The position numbers and the translations under genes are program-made. From assembly GCF_014695975.1 (NCBI RefSeq), contig NZ_JACJPI010000088.1:24821-88820 (forward strand): 64,000 nt of DNA, read 5' to 3'. How positions within the stretch are numbered: the stretch's first letter is position 1; each line of letters begins with the position of its first letter. This document shows positions 26,101 to 35,525 of this stretch, in pieces. Origin of the DNA: Leptolyngbya sp. FACHB-321. GTDB lineage: Bacteria > Cyanobacteriota > Cyanobacteriia > Leptolyngbyales > Leptolyngbyaceae. Below the pieces are notes generated by a model that was given only the letters and a program-made list of their open reading frames with translations, was not told the origin of the DNA and did no database searches.

Positions 26101-27363
26101 ATGACCCTCACTCAAGAAAAGCCTATTGCAGCTAGAGTTCGTGCTGATTTCCCCATCTTGCATCAGCAGATTCATGGCAAGCCGTTAGTGTATTTGGACA
26201 ATGCGGCGACATCGCAGAAGCCGATTGCGGTGCTGGATGCCCTTCGCCATTATTACGAGCACGACAATGCTAATGTGCATCGAGGTGTGCATACCCTCAG
26301 TTCGCGGGCAACTGATGCATACGAAGGAGCACGGGATAAGGTAGCAGCCTTTGTGAACGCAGCGTCGCGGCAAGAAATTGTCTACACCCGTAATGCTAGT
26401 GAGGCGATCAACCTGGTTGCTTATGCGTGGGGTAACGCCAATGTGAAGCAGGGCGATGAGATCATCCTCTCCGTGATGGAGCACCACAGCAACCTGATTC
26501 CCTGGCAACTACTGGCACAACGAACGGGCGCAGTGCTGAAGTTTGTCGAGTTAACCGAAACCGAAGAGTTTGATCTGGAGCATTTTAAGTCGCTGCTGTC
26601 AGACAGAACAAAACTGGTTTCGGTCGTGCATGTGTCCAACACCTTGGGCTGCATCAACCCGGTGAAGGAGATTTGTGCGCTTGCCCACCAGTACGGTGCG
26701 AAAGTCTTGATTGATGCTTGCCAAAGCGTTCCTCACATGGCGATCGATGTACAGGCAATCGATTGTGATTGGCTCGTTGCCTCTGGACATAAAATGTGCG
26801 CGGCTACAGGAATTGGCTTCCTCTATGGCAAGTTAGCGTTGCTGCGATCAATGCCTCCTTTCTTGGGTGGTGGCGAAATGATTGCAGACGTTTTTCTGGA
26901 TCACTCAACCTACGCGGATTTACCCCATAAGTTTGAGGCGGGTACACCTGCGATTGCTGAGGCGATCGCCTTGGGTGCAGCCGTTGATTATTTAAGTGCG
27001 ATCGGCATGGATACTATTCATGCGTATGAAGAGGAACTCACTAGCTACCTCTTTCAGCAGCTTCAGCAAATGCCGGAACTGAGGCTGTATGGTCCTAAGC
27101 CCAATGCGGATGGCAGTGGACGTGCAGCATTAGCTGCCTTTACTGCTGGGGATGTGCATCCTCACGACCTCTCTACCATCTTGGATCAGTCAGGCGTAGC
27201 AATTCGAGCGGGACATCACTGCACCCAACCGTTGCATCGGCATCTTGGCGCTCAATCGACTGCACGCGCTAGCCTCTATTTTTACAACACCCAGGAAGAG
27301 ATTGATATCTTCATCGCGTCGTTGAAGGAAGCCGTTGAGTTCTTCGGCAGTATTTTTGGCTAA
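26101..27363 (+). CDS. sufS: Cysteine desulfurase SufS
   Basis: This 420-aa PLP-dependent class II cysteine desulfurase supplies sulfur to the Suf scaffold. Seen: [11 protein letters not shown] near the N terminus, SGHKM with the PLP lysine (Lys231) and the short-loop active-site motif RAGHHCTQP with the catalytic Cys374. ATG 26101 starts a normal SufS N terminus; the frame extends 105 bases upstream through the palindrome and pyrimidine tract, which argues against the longer form. It is the last gene of the ftrC-sufBCDS set. No sufE or sufU gene is adjacent. Confidence 0.93.
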   Translation: MTLTQEKPIAARVRADFPILHQQIHGKPLVYLDNAATSQKPIAVLDALRHYYEHDNANVHRGVHTLSSRATDAYEGARDKVAAFVNAASRQEIVYTRNASEAINLVAYAWGNANVKQGDEIILSVMEHHSNLIPWQLLAQRTGAVLKFVELTETEEFDLEHFKSLLSDRTKLVSVVHVSNTLGCINPVKEICALAHQYGAKVLIDACQSVPHMAIDVQAIDCDWLVASGHKMCAATGIGFLYGKLALLRSMPPFLGGGEMIADVFLDHSTYADLPHKFEAGTPAIAEAIALGAAVDYLSAIGMDTIHAYEEELTSYLFQQLQQMPELRLYGPKPNADGSGRAALAAFTAGDVHPHDLSTILDQSGVAIRAGHHCTQPLHRHLGAQSTARASLYFYNTQEEIDIFIASLKEAVEFFGSIFG

Positions 27364-27517
27364 CGTTAGTCAACCCTTGCTGAATCTTCGCGGTTTTTAC
27401 GGATCTTCACTTGCTCGATAGTATTGTGTTGTGTAACACTTGGCTTGTATTCGCTTATGCCCCCGTGTGAATACGGCTTTTCGCGTCCAGTTGAAGCACA
27501 CTTTCTGGAAGAAATCA

Positions 27518-28027
27518 GTGAAAACCGTAACTCGCGATCGCTTTAACGTTAAGGCAACGAGAAAGGCAACTTTTTTAACCCGTAGATATGCTGTCTTGTT
27601 TGCAGGAGCGTGCCTCTTGACTACCGCGATCGCGCATCATAGCAAAAGCAAGGTCTCTCAGTGTAATCAATTGGTAGCGATCGTTAATAAAGTTGCTGAA
27701 GCTCGACCGGAAAGGATAGGCATGACGATCGCAGAAGACAACCGCCTGTTGCTGAGAGCTGCCATTGAACTGGATGGGTATGCCGATAACTTGGCTGGAA
27801 TGGAGTTTTCTAACAAGCAGATTCAGATTTTGCAGGCACAATTTATTAAGCTCTATCGAGACACAAGTAGAGCAAGCGATGCCGTCGTCAGTGCACCCGT
27901 AACTAATCTGCAAAGTGTGCAAAAGGCAAACAGGACCTTTATTGCAATTCAAGAGCAAGAAGGTCCGTTAGTGCAAGAAACAAACCAATACTGTCAGAGC
28001 GATGCATGGAGCTTCCCCAGCATCTAG
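27518..28027 (+). CDS. Hypothetical exported or membrane-anchored protein
   Basis: This is about 169 aa from a GTG preceded by a GGAAG ribosome site, although the frame runs 26 codons further upstream. A basic N terminus leads into a hydrophobic segment (YAVLFAGACLLTTAIA, about residues 22-38), then a largely helical soluble domain with two cysteines (SQCNQL and QYCQS near the C terminus) that could form a disulfide outside the cytoplasm. No family is recognised. Confidence 0.5.
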   Translation: MKTVTRDRFNVKATRKATFLTRRYAVLFAGACLLTTAIAHHSKSKVSQCNQLVAIVNKVAEARPERIGMTIAEDNRLLLRAAIELDGYADNLAGMEFSNKQIQILQAQFIKLYRDTSRASDAVVSAPVTNLQSVQKANRTFIAIQEQEGPLVQETNQYCQSDAWSFPSI

Positions 28028-28155
28028 GGTTCTTCCTTTTGAGAGGCTTGGTATCACTGCACTAAGGACAGATTAAGATCTACTGCTGCCCTGACATAAT
28101 CAGAAAGTCCAAACTTTTGAAGGGTGGATTAAGCAACAGTGGAGATTAGAGAAGC

Positions 28156-28629
28156 ATGATTAAGTCCTGGATGGTCATTGGTGCCGTGACTTTCTTAGTG
28201 GCGCTTGCTAGCAACATCCTGCGACCGAAAGATGTGAAATGGTTTGCACGCTTGCGTCGTCCTCGATGGTTAACGTTTGAACCCTTAATTCCCCTGATCT
28301 GGATCGTCATTTTAATTGCTGGAGCCTGGTCTGCCTATATTGTTTGGGAACGTGATCCTGGCAGCAGCAAAACCTGGTCGCTCATGATTGCGTATCTATT
28401 GCTGGAGCTGGCGATCGTCCTCTACTCTCCGGTCACTCTATGGCTGCGAAGCCTGAAAGCAGGTACATTGATCGGTGGTATTGGGGTCATTATTGGGCTA
28501 GTTCTGACCTTCGCTGTCTGGCAGATCTCAGGGTGGGCAGCGTTGCTGCTTGTGCCGTACTTACTCTGGAGTCCGATCGGTACCTATACGACTTGGGTAA
28601 TGGGCAAATTAAACCCAGAGTCGGCGTAA
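28156..28629 (+). CDS. TspO/MBR-related tryptophan-rich membrane protein
   Basis: This 157-aa integral membrane protein has five predicted helices. The segment RRPRWLTFEPLIPLIW followed by IAGAWSAYIVWE resembles the TspO/MBR (tryptophan-rich sensory protein) family, in which proline-tryptophan-rich loops follow helix 1. Family members bind tetrapyrroles and take part in stress or light responses. The binding residues cannot be verified here, so function is tentative. It stands alone, with short gaps on both sides. Confidence 0.65.
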   Translation: MIKSWMVIGAVTFLVALASNILRPKDVKWFARLRRPRWLTFEPLIPLIWIVILIAGAWSAYIVWERDPGSSKTWSLMIAYLLLELAIVLYSPVTLWLRSLKAGTLIGGIGVIIGLVLTFAVWQISGWAALLLVPYLLWSPIGTYTTWVMGKLNPESA

Positions 28630-28809
28630 TTGGCGTAAGGATGCCTCTGAAGTGTGGTTAAAGAAAGCTGGTAAAAGAAGGTTCAACATTTCCACATAAC
28701 TGCCCGTAAAACGAGATTTTTTTGTCTAAAAGACTGTAAAGCCTCCCTGAGCGTTAGGATCGAAAAGGTTTTCTAAACCAATGACCGCACCCTGGAGTAA
28801 GTAGACATC

Positions 28810-29229
28810 ATGACACGCGCCATCATCGAAACCGATAAGGGCACCATTAACATTGATTTTTTTGATGCTGATGCACCCAATACGGTAAAAAACTTTGTCG
28901 ATCTCTCTGAGAAAGGCTTCTATAACGGGCTAGCCTTCCATCGAGTAATTCCTAACTTTATGGTTCAAGGCGGTTGCCCCTTAGGGACGGGCACTGGTGG
29001 ACCTGGCTACAAAATTAAGGACGAACTTAACCACAACAAACATTTGGCTGGTACGCTGTCGATGGCTCATGCTGGACCAAATACAGGTGGTAGCCAGTTC
29101 TTTATTTGCCACTCGCCCCAGCCCCATCTGGATGGAGTGCATACAACCTTTGGTCAAACGAAAGATATGGATGTAGTCAATGCAATTCGCAAAGGCGACA
29201 AAATTCTCTCAGTGACGATCGAAAAGTAG
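28810..29229 (+). CDS. Peptidyl-prolyl cis-trans isomerase, cyclophilin type
   Basis: This 139-aa single-domain cyclophilin is without signal peptide, hence cytosolic. The catalytic core is visible: [13 protein letters not shown] (catalytic Arg in FHRVI), [15 protein letters not shown] and LDGVHTTFG. The protein is short compared with E. coli PpiB (164 aa) but typical of minimal bacterial cyclophilins. ATG 28810 gives the standard N terminus. Confidence 0.93.
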   Translation: MTRAIIETDKGTINIDFFDADAPNTVKNFVDLSEKGFYNGLAFHRVIPNFMVQGGCPLGTGTGGPGYKIKDELNHNKHLAGTLSMAHAGPNTGGSQFFICHSPQPHLDGVHTTFGQTKDMDVVNAIRKGDKILSVTIEK

Positions 29230-29283
29230 CGGTTTTACCCGTTTTAGCTTCACTCAAACTATGTGCAGCAGTTTTTTCAACAT

Positions 29284-30009
29284 CTACCGTTGAGAGAATT
29301 GCTGCACTTCTTGATGGACGCTGATGCCAATTTGCAAGGCTTCGTTCAATAACTCGACATATTCACTTGCCTGACTGGTCACTTCCATTGTCTTTAAAGT
29401 AGTCAAGTTGGTTTCAATGTTCATCAGCAGAGCAGCACGTCGAGCCAAAAGCCCACGATTTTGCCGCAAGATTTTCTCGGTCATTAAGCCACAAACTAGA
29501 CTATTTCTAGCGATCGTTAGCGCTTCGATCGCCTGCTGACGATCCATCCTGTGAGTCTGCGAACTGTCGATCGCGTCTAGTCGTTCAACGATAGCTACTG
29601 CTTGCACAATCTCGTTATATTTATCAACTTCGTCCAGTAAGTGGGCAAGCGGTTTGAGCGTTTTACTTTTAAGTGCCATCGTTACGTTCCAGCCCACGAT
29701 CACCACTGTACTGACGCTAAAGCTGACTTGCAAAAACCAAGAGATGGTTGACACATCATTCACAGAATTAGCGTGATTCCGTACTAGAAGAAGACCGATC
29801 GGCAGCGTAAAAATAAAGATTAAAACGAAGATAAAGAGTTGAGTTAAGCAAAAGGAAAGGAAGCGTTGCCGAGTTTTGAAAAGGTCAGAGCGATAAGCAC
29901 CGCCGACCATTCCCCCAATAAAGAGATCGGTTACTTCCAATCCAGTAAGCTGCTCTAGCTCTTTTGCTGCGATCGTCAGTTGCTTTAATTCAGGGTTCAT
30001 GTTAGCCAC
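29284..30009 (-). CDS. Hypothetical two-helix membrane protein
   Basis: This is a 241-aa protein. It has a soluble N-terminal part, two hydrophobic helices at about 52-76 and 88-110, and a long C-terminal helical region (about 115-241) likely in the cytosol with coiled-coil character. Not recognised. It lies 5 bases downstream of the membrane-protein gene at 30015-30689 on the same strand, so the two are almost certainly co-transcribed and may function together. Confidence 0.6.
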   Translation of the reverse strand: MANMNPELKQLTIAAKELEQLTGLEVTDLFIGGMVGGAYRSDLFKTRQRFLSFCLTQLFIFVLIFIFTLPIGLLLVRNHANSVNDVSTISWFLQVSFSVSTVVIVGWNVTMALKSKTLKPLAHLLDEVDKYNEIVQAVAIVERLDAIDSSQTHRMDRQQAIEALTIARNSLVCGLMTEKILRQNRGLLARRAALLMNIETNLTTLKTMEVTSQASEYVELLNEALQIGISVHQEVQQFSQR

Positions 30010-30014
30010 TCAGG

Positions 30015-30689
30015 TTAAGAGAAAAGGCTAACGAGCGCATTCCAAACACCTGAAAAGAAGCTGCCTTCTCTAGGACGAAACAGCTCAAACTGACCTTGTG
30101 AACCGAGGAAAGGACGCAACGTCCAGCCGAGCTGACTGCCAACAAAGCCATAAAGTACTAGCCAAAAGCGGAGAATGTTTTTGCGAACTTTAGCGCCTTG
30201 ATCGCCATCATTATCAGAAATAGGCTTCATTATCTGATAGAGGAATGTAACGCCAATAATACCTGTAAGGGCAAAGATTGCCACATTAAGCAATAAGAAA
30301 AAGGAGTAGTCATTAACAGTAATCAAGAAAAACAAGGTGACGGGAGCGAAGCCGCACAGCAAGATTGCAATCACTGAAACGGCTGTGAGTAGATACGTGA
30401 AATGTTGCCCGATCGTCTGTTTAGAGCCAAAGAGCGCATTAAAGATGTATAGCGTTGGCAAACAGATGACTAAGGTAATCAGGTATAAGGCAGGTAACTT
30501 AATAGCAGAAGAAGCAACTTGGGGCAGGCTATGATAGGAGCCAATAATTGCTCCATAAATGGCGAAGAAGCACGAACTAGAAATAAGGAGCGCCGCCATT
30601 TTAGTTTTAAGCCCCACACCGTCATAAATTTCCGCTAAGAACTCTTTGCGGTCGCGTAATAATGAGATAACAGTAGAAAAATAGTTCAT
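30015..30689 (-). CDS. Polytopic membrane protein, Yip1-like, function unknown
   Basis: This 224-aa protein has about five hydrophobic helices and the recurring cyanobacterial pattern LPALYLITLVICLPTLYIFN, then FVGSQLGWTLRPFLGS. Related cyanobacterial proteins carry a database label mentioning an actin-binding WH2 domain, which I regard as uninformative. The fold pattern resembles Yip1-type proteins. ATG 30689 starts with MNYFSTVISLLRDR. It forms a two-gene unit with the following gene. Confidence 0.6.
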   Translation of the reverse strand: MNYFSTVISLLRDRKEFLAEIYDGVGLKTKMAALLISSSCFFAIYGAIIGSYHSLPQVASSAIKLPALYLITLVICLPTLYIFNALFGSKQTIGQHFTYLLTAVSVIAILLCGFAPVTLFFLITVNDYSFFLLLNVAIFALTGIIGVTFLYQIMKPISDNDGDQGAKVRKNILRFWLVLYGFVGSQLGWTLRPFLGSQGQFELFRPREGSFFSGVWNALVSLFS

Positions 30690-31010
30690 TGATGAATCTC
30701 CTGTAAGCGATGAGACTGAGTGGAGTCGATCATGTGGGGGCGCAACGTTACATTCAAAGTAATTCTCAAGATTTCGGATGCTTCATCAAAAGTTTACGAT
30801 CGCCAGGAAGTTGGAACGGGAAGCCCCGTGAGATGCTTTCTGATGGAGCAGTTCTGCCTGCTGACCGCTCCGGCTTAAGCCAAGGCATAACAGTCTATAA
30901 GTGGCAATCAACGTAGGTGTTAGAGCTTAAAGCCTAAGGCTGAACGCTAAAAACTGAACGCTAAAAGCTGAAACGCCTATGATGAAGAATGAATGCTTTA
31001 GTTTCGCACC
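30690..31010. other. Intergenic region between divergent genes, with short repeats
   Basis: It holds the promoters of obgE and of the membrane-protein pair. At about 30925-30975 there are tandem variants of CTGAACGCTAAAA. No gene recognised; a 68-codon frame at 30710-30916 shows no motif. Confidence 0.4.
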
Positions 31011-32096
31011 ATGCAATTTATCGATCAGGCAGAAGTACAGGTACAGGCAGGTAATGGAGGTGATGGGCTAGTTGCCTTCCGCCGAGAGAAGTACGTGCCT
31101 GCTGGGGGACCGTCGGGCGGTAATGGTGGTCGAGGTGGTTCCGTGATTTTTCGCGCAGTGGAGAACCTGCAAACATTGCTGGATTTTCGCTACAACCATC
31201 TGTTTAAAGCAGACGATGGGCAACGGGGTGGACCCAACAACCGTACAGGAGCCGCAGGGCACGATCGCATCATTGATGTTCCGTGCGGCACGATGATTTA
31301 CGACGCAGAAACGGGTGAACTGTTGGGCGATCTGGTTGAACCGAACCAAACGTTCTGTGTGGCGAAGGGGGGCAAAGGCGGGTTAGGCAATCAGCACTTT
31401 CTTAGTAATCGTAACCGTGCTCCCGAGCGAGCCTTACCTGGGCTGCCTGGAGAAGCCCGCTTTCTACGCATGGAACTGAAACTGCTAGCTGAAGTAGGCA
31501 TCATTGGTCTGCCGAATGCGGGTAAATCAACACTGATTGCAGCACTGTCTGCGGCTCGACCCAAGATTGCTGATTATCCCTTTACAACGCTAGTGCCCAA
31601 CTTGGGCGTGGTTCGTAAGCCCACGGGAGATGGTACTGTCTTTGCCGATATTCCGGGTCTGATTGAAGGCGCACATATGGGAACAGGCTTGGGGCACGAC
31701 TTTCTACGCCACGTTGAGCGGACGCGGTTGCTCTTGCATCTCATTGATGTGACAAGTCCTGATCCGATCGCCGATTACCATACCATCCAGCAGGAACTCC
31801 ATGCCTATGGGCGTGGGCTGACCGAGCGTCCCCAACTCTTAGCGCTTAGTAAACTGGATGCGATGAGTCAGGAAACTGAAGCGATCGATGACCTTGCAGC
31901 GCAACTGCACGCATTAAGTCACGTACCTGTTTTTCAAATCTCAGCCGTCGCACGCATTGGGTTAGAGCCATTGCTTAACCAAATCTGGCAATCTTTGGAT
32001 GAGCTACAAGCCGAGGAGTTGGAAGCCGAAACGCTTAACAACAGCCTAGAACCGCTCGACCTCAATGCCATTGCTCCGACCCCATTGAATATCTAA
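31011..32096 (+). CDS. obgE: GTPase Obg (ribosome-associated)
   Basis: This 361-aa conserved GTPase acts in 50S ribosome assembly and stress control. Domains: glycine-rich Obg fold (about 1-158; [24 protein letters not shown]) and a G domain (about 159-330) with G1 GLPNAGKST (166-174), G3 DIPGLIEGA (213-221) and the NKxD equivalent LSKLD. The C-terminal extension is short and acidic, as in cyanobacteria. It converges on the serine hydrolase gene. Confidence 0.95.
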   Translation: MQFIDQAEVQVQAGNGGDGLVAFRREKYVPAGGPSGGNGGRGGSVIFRAVENLQTLLDFRYNHLFKADDGQRGGPNNRTGAAGHDRIIDVPCGTMIYDAETGELLGDLVEPNQTFCVAKGGKGGLGNQHFLSNRNRAPERALPGLPGEARFLRMELKLLAEVGIIGLPNAGKSTLIAALSAARPKIADYPFTTLVPNLGVVRKPTGDGTVFADIPGLIEGAHMGTGLGHDFLRHVERTRLLLHLIDVTSPDPIADYHTIQQELHAYGRGLTERPQLLALSKLDAMSQETEAIDDLAAQLHALSHVPVFQISAVARIGLEPLLNQIWQSLDELQAEELEAETLNNSLEPLDLNAIAPTPLNI

Positions 32097-32148
32097 AGGC
32101 GGAATTTGCTTGGCTGGCAATCGCTCGACTAACGGTCGCAGCTTCCCA

Positions 32149-34071
32149 TTAGGGAGTCTGGATCATAGCAGTATTGGCGGGAAGGTTAAGGGCACGCTCA
32201 GAATCAACAGGCACACTGTTCTCAGCTCTAGGCAGTGGTTGCTCTGGTGCTGTCGCAGGATTTACAGCCGGGCGCGGTTGGGCTGCCGGAACACGGTTGA
32301 AATACTGATAAACAGCGCGTGACGTATTTGCTACCAGGTCATAGGCGCTGTCGTCGTTGAACGAGCGCTTCACCAGCACCGTCAGCGAGTAACGCTTGCC
32401 ATTGGGCATATCAATCAAGCCAACATCGCCAATCAGCCCACCAATATCGCCAGTTTTGTGAGCGATCGTTGCGCCTTTACCCAAACCTTGAGGCAGTTGG
32501 CTGCGGTTGACTGTGCGCTGCATGATGTCCAACACGCGATCACGCGATCGCATCGAAACCAGTTCCCCCTGACTAATACGTGTCATCAGAAATGCCAGCT
32601 CTTTGGGGCTAGTCATATTCGTTCCACTTAAGTCAGGCAACAGATTGTTGAGTGTTGTAGAAACCAACCCCCAAGACTGAAACCGCTGGTTTAAGGCTGC
32701 GATACCGCCCAAGCGAGCGATGATCATATTCGTGGCTGTGTTGTCGCTAATGGTAATCATTTTGGTTGCGGTTTCCAGCGCTGTGAGCTGTGTGCCCACA
32801 GGCAACCCTTGCAATTCGCCTGATCCGCCTGCCACTAATTCTTTTTGCATTGTGAGCCGCTCGTCCAGACGAATTTTACCTTCGTCAACATCCTGGAAAA
32901 AAGCAACTAAAATCGGCACCTTAATGGTGCTAGCGGCGGCGAAAGAAGCACCACCGTTGAGATCCATATAGGCATTAGTATCCAGATCAAACAGGAACAT
33001 TCCCGGTGTGAGTTTAGGATGCTGCAATGCTAGCGTTTGCAATGCCGCTTTGAGGGCTGTCAGTTCTTGCCCGATTTGGGGTTGTTGCGCTGCTGAAGGA
33101 GTTTCTGTCGTCGTGCCCTGTGACACTACGGCTGACTGAGCGATCGGTGTGCTTCCAGCAGCGCCACTTTTTGAGGTTGCTTGCTGTGATGTGCCTGCGG
33201 ATAAACGAGCAGCTGGATCAAACATTGACATCACTGTGCCAACCAAAACGCCGATGCCAACGCTCAAAATTAGCATCCGCGCTGCATAAAGCCCTGCGGA
33301 AAAACCGCGCGATCGCGAACGAGCTGGAGTATCGCGCTTCTGGTTAGAGGCGGACGATCGCGCGTTCCAGTCAGTACCCTGCGAACTCTCAGCGATCCCC
33401 AAACCGTTGCGACGTTTGGTAGACAGTCCACGACGAGCTGAAGACCGTCCTACCTGTTGCTGTGAAGAAGCACTTGCTCGATCTCGCTCTCCCGTTTGGG
33501 ATGACAACTGAAACGCTGGAATAGCTCGTGAGCCAGAGTTTTTAAAGGCACCACGACCCTCTCTGGTAGCGGGTAACTTTCCGCGCGATGACACAGTGCT
33601 AAGGGTAGAGGAAGAGCCGCCAAATTGCCGCGATCGCCCAAAGACCGCCTGCCGCACTTGTTCATCAGCTAATTTCGCAGCAGCCTGATCCTTGGTAAGG
33701 CGTAATCGTTCGTTAGGCTTCGACTGTTGAAAAAAGTTACGCGGTGAATCAACGGTAGCCCCCTTAACATCTTTTCGCGTTGCTGGCTGTTGCTTTGATC
33801 GACGCGACAGCCGCTTACTTCCCTGCCCGAACAAAATTTGCCAAAGGTTTCCCCGCTGCCGTTTATTAGTACGAGCACTGATGCCCACTCGTTGTAAACC
33901 AGGATCTCTTGTGCCAGAAGGCTGATGAGCACTTGATCGAGGGGGCTCTAGTGGCGATTGCCGATGAGCGTTTGGGTAATCACGCAACGATCGCCCTGAT
34001 CCAGACATCTGAGTGGAAGAGAAGGAATTATCACTGCGTGATCTGCGCGACAAATCGCCCGACTCTGGCAT
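32149..34071 (-). CDS. Membrane-anchored class A beta-lactamase-like serine hydrolase with long basic N-terminal region
   Basis: This is a 640-aa protein. Residues 1 to about 260 are Arg/Ser/Gln-rich and look disordered. One transmembrane helix lies at about 265-285, followed by a linker and a periplasmic penicillin-recognising domain from about 340. Active-site motifs: STIK (Ser381, Lys384), SDN (442-444) and KTG (539-541). No ExxLN omega-loop glutamate was found, so it may act on peptidoglycan or another ester rather than confer resistance. ATG 34071 has GGAG 7 bases upstream; the 20-codon longer frame is less likely because its hydrophobic leader would precede the basic region. Confidence 0.75.
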   Translation of the reverse strand: MPESGDLSRRSRSDNSFSSTQMSGSGRSLRDYPNAHRQSPLEPPRSSAHQPSGTRDPGLQRVGISARTNKRQRGNLWQILFGQGSKRLSRRSKQQPATRKDVKGATVDSPRNFFQQSKPNERLRLTKDQAAAKLADEQVRQAVFGRSRQFGGSSSTLSTVSSRGKLPATREGRGAFKNSGSRAIPAFQLSSQTGERDRASASSQQQVGRSSARRGLSTKRRNGLGIAESSQGTDWNARSSASNQKRDTPARSRSRGFSAGLYAARMLILSVGIGVLVGTVMSMFDPAARLSAGTSQQATSKSGAAGSTPIAQSAVVSQGTTTETPSAAQQPQIGQELTALKAALQTLALQHPKLTPGMFLFDLDTNAYMDLNGGASFAAASTIKVPILVAFFQDVDEGKIRLDERLTMQKELVAGGSGELQGLPVGTQLTALETATKMITISDNTATNMIIARLGGIAALNQRFQSWGLVSTTLNNLLPDLSGTNMTSPKELAFLMTRISQGELVSMRSRDRVLDIMQRTVNRSQLPQGLGKGATIAHKTGDIGGLIGDVGLIDMPNGKRYSLTVLVKRSFNDDSAYDLVANTSRAVYQYFNRVPAAQPRPAVNPATAPEQPLPRAENSVPVDSERALNLPANTAMIQTP

Positions 34072-34308
34072 AACACACTCCAACAAAAAGCTGAGAGAAA
34101 CGATTAAAGCTGATACAAACGTGAGATGCAAGCCCCGCTTTACAGTAGCAGAGCAATACTGCCAGCGCTAACCACATTTTGCTGCTCGCTTGCATTGCCG
34201 CCCAAGCTATCAGAATTGTAGACTAACCTCTCCTCAAAAAAACGTGATTTCTTGACGACTGACATCAATCCCTGAGCAGGATGTCTATGTCCTTTTAGCC
34301 CTTGCCAT

Positions 34309-35136
34309 TTAATCCTCAGTGGGTGTGCGATCGCTCTTTGTCTGCTTGTCGAGCGTCCCAGCTTTTTGAGTTGCCCATTCAACCTGGCTCAAAATGCCCC
34401 GCAACATTGCCACCTCGTCGCTAGAGGGCAGTGCCCGGTTAAACAAGCGCCGAAACTTGTGCATACGGCTGGCGGCTGTGTGTGGATGCAGATAGCCGAT
34501 CGCTAGCAAAACCGTCTCCAACTGTTGGTAATAGCCTTCTAGAACATCGAGAGCAGCGGGGGCAAAGGGAAGAGGAGAGAAGGAAGCGGGAAGAGGAGAA
34601 GGGGCGACGGGGAGAGGGGCAGCAGGAGAAGAAAGAAATTGGTACAACTCATAGCAGCAAATCGCTACTGCTTGCGCCAGGTTCAGCGCCGCATACTCAG
34701 GGTGAGACGGAATCGCCACAAAACGCTGAGCATGATTGAGTTCTTCATTGCTCAACCCTCGGTCTTCAGGACCAAAGATCAGCGCCCCCATTGCTTGTCC
34801 GTTTTCTAGCTGGAGCGGTTCCAGTAGCCAGGGCAGGGCAGTTCTAGGAGGCTCTAAGATGGTGTCAACTCTAGGGCGGGCAGTGGTCGCGATCGCTCGT
34901 TGGCATCCGCGTAACGCCTCCGGCAGCGTTGCTACTACTGTCGCCGCTGCCAACACATCTGCCGCATGAACCGCCATCAAGAGTGCGTCTGCACCGAGTT
35001 GATCGCACTGTGGATTTACAAGCACCAAATGCTGCAAGCCCATGTTTTTCATGACGCGGGCGATCGCACCTACATTCAGCGCACCAGCCGGTTCAACCAG
35101 GACAATGCGAATTGTTGCCAAAACCGACTCAGCCAT
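34309..35136 (-). CDS. trmJ: RNA 2'-O-methyltransferase, TrmJ/TrmH family
   Basis: This is a 275-aa SPOUT methyltransferase. Seen: VLVEPAGALNVGAIARVMKNMG (motif 1), IFGPEDRGLSNEEL (motif 2) and LNLAQAVAICCYELYQFL (motif 3). A C-terminal helical extension continues to MHKFRRLFNRALPS and LRGILSQVEW, as in TrmJ (tRNA position-32 methylase). An unusual Pro/Ala/Ser insert at about 168-195 separates the methylase domain from the extension; its DNA is a purine-rich low-complexity tract (34558-34635). Confidence 0.8.
   Translation of the reverse strand: MAESVLATIRIVLVEPAGALNVGAIARVMKNMGLQHLVLVNPQCDQLGADALLMAVHAADVLAAATVVATLPEALRGCQRAIATTARPRVDTILEPPRTALPWLLEPLQLENGQAMGALIFGPEDRGLSNEELNHAQRFVAIPSHPEYAALNLAQAVAICCYELYQFLSSPAAPLPVAPSPLPASFSPLPFAPAALDVLEGYYQQLETVLLAIGYLHPHTAASRMHKFRRLFNRALPSSDEVAMLRGILSQVEWATQKAGTLDKQTKSDRTPTED
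34558..34635. repeat. Purine-rich low-complexity tract inside trmJ
   Basis: Repeated GGGAAGAGGAGA-type units, read on the plus strand, encode Pro/Ala/Ser/Leu on the minus strand. The same type of tract occurs at 43838-43930, 45768-45830 and 26045-26100, suggesting expansion or insertion of a common low-complexity element. Confidence 0.6.
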
Positions 35137-35252
35137 GTGTTAGAAGGTGAAGAGTAAGAGCTTAAAAGACGGTACAGATTGTGTGGTGTTCTGCGCTAAT
35201 TCTGCATTCTATCGCCTGACTCTTTACTATTATCTTCTCACTCCTCACCATC

Positions 35253-35405
35253 ATGGGACGCGCCCGCTCAAAAGCTGACTTACCAACAAAAATCTGCCCC
35301 GTGTGCGATCGTCCCTTCACCTGGCGCAAAAAGTGGGAAGATTGCTGGGATGAAGTGAAATACTGCTCAGAGCGCTGCCGTCGCCGCCGTTCACAGAGCC
35401 AGTAG
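35253..35405 (+). CDS. DUF2256-type small zinc-ribbon protein
   Basis: A 50-codon gene starts with ATG 35253 and ends with TAG 35403-35405. The product matches the pattern I know for DUF2256: ICPVCDRPFTWRKKWE, then WDEVKYCSERCRRRR. Cysteines 15, 18, 38 and 42 are the likely zinc ligands and C31 is extra. The function of the family is unknown; a nucleic-acid-related role is possible from the zinc ribbon and basic tail. It lies 120 bases upstream of the isoaspartyl peptidase gene on the same strand. Confidence 0.85.
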   Translation: MGRARSKADLPTKICPVCDRPFTWRKKWEDCWDEVKYCSERCRRRRSQSQ

Positions 35406-35525
35406 CTGTGGTTGTAAAGCTCTGTAGGCATAGAAGGAAGCGGTTAGTTGTTAGCTGTTAGCAGTTTTCTTTCCGCTACTGTTACTTAATGGTAGTAAAA
35501 CGTTTACAGCACAGAGGTTTCAATC

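Noticed and set aside
30710..30916. 68-codon plus-strand frame between divergent genes
   Set aside because: No motif; occupies a promoter region with repeats.
32149..34071. Beta-lactam resistance gene
   Set aside because: The SxxK/SDN/KTG motifs are shared by many non-resistance hydrolases and the class A catalytic Glu motif was not found.
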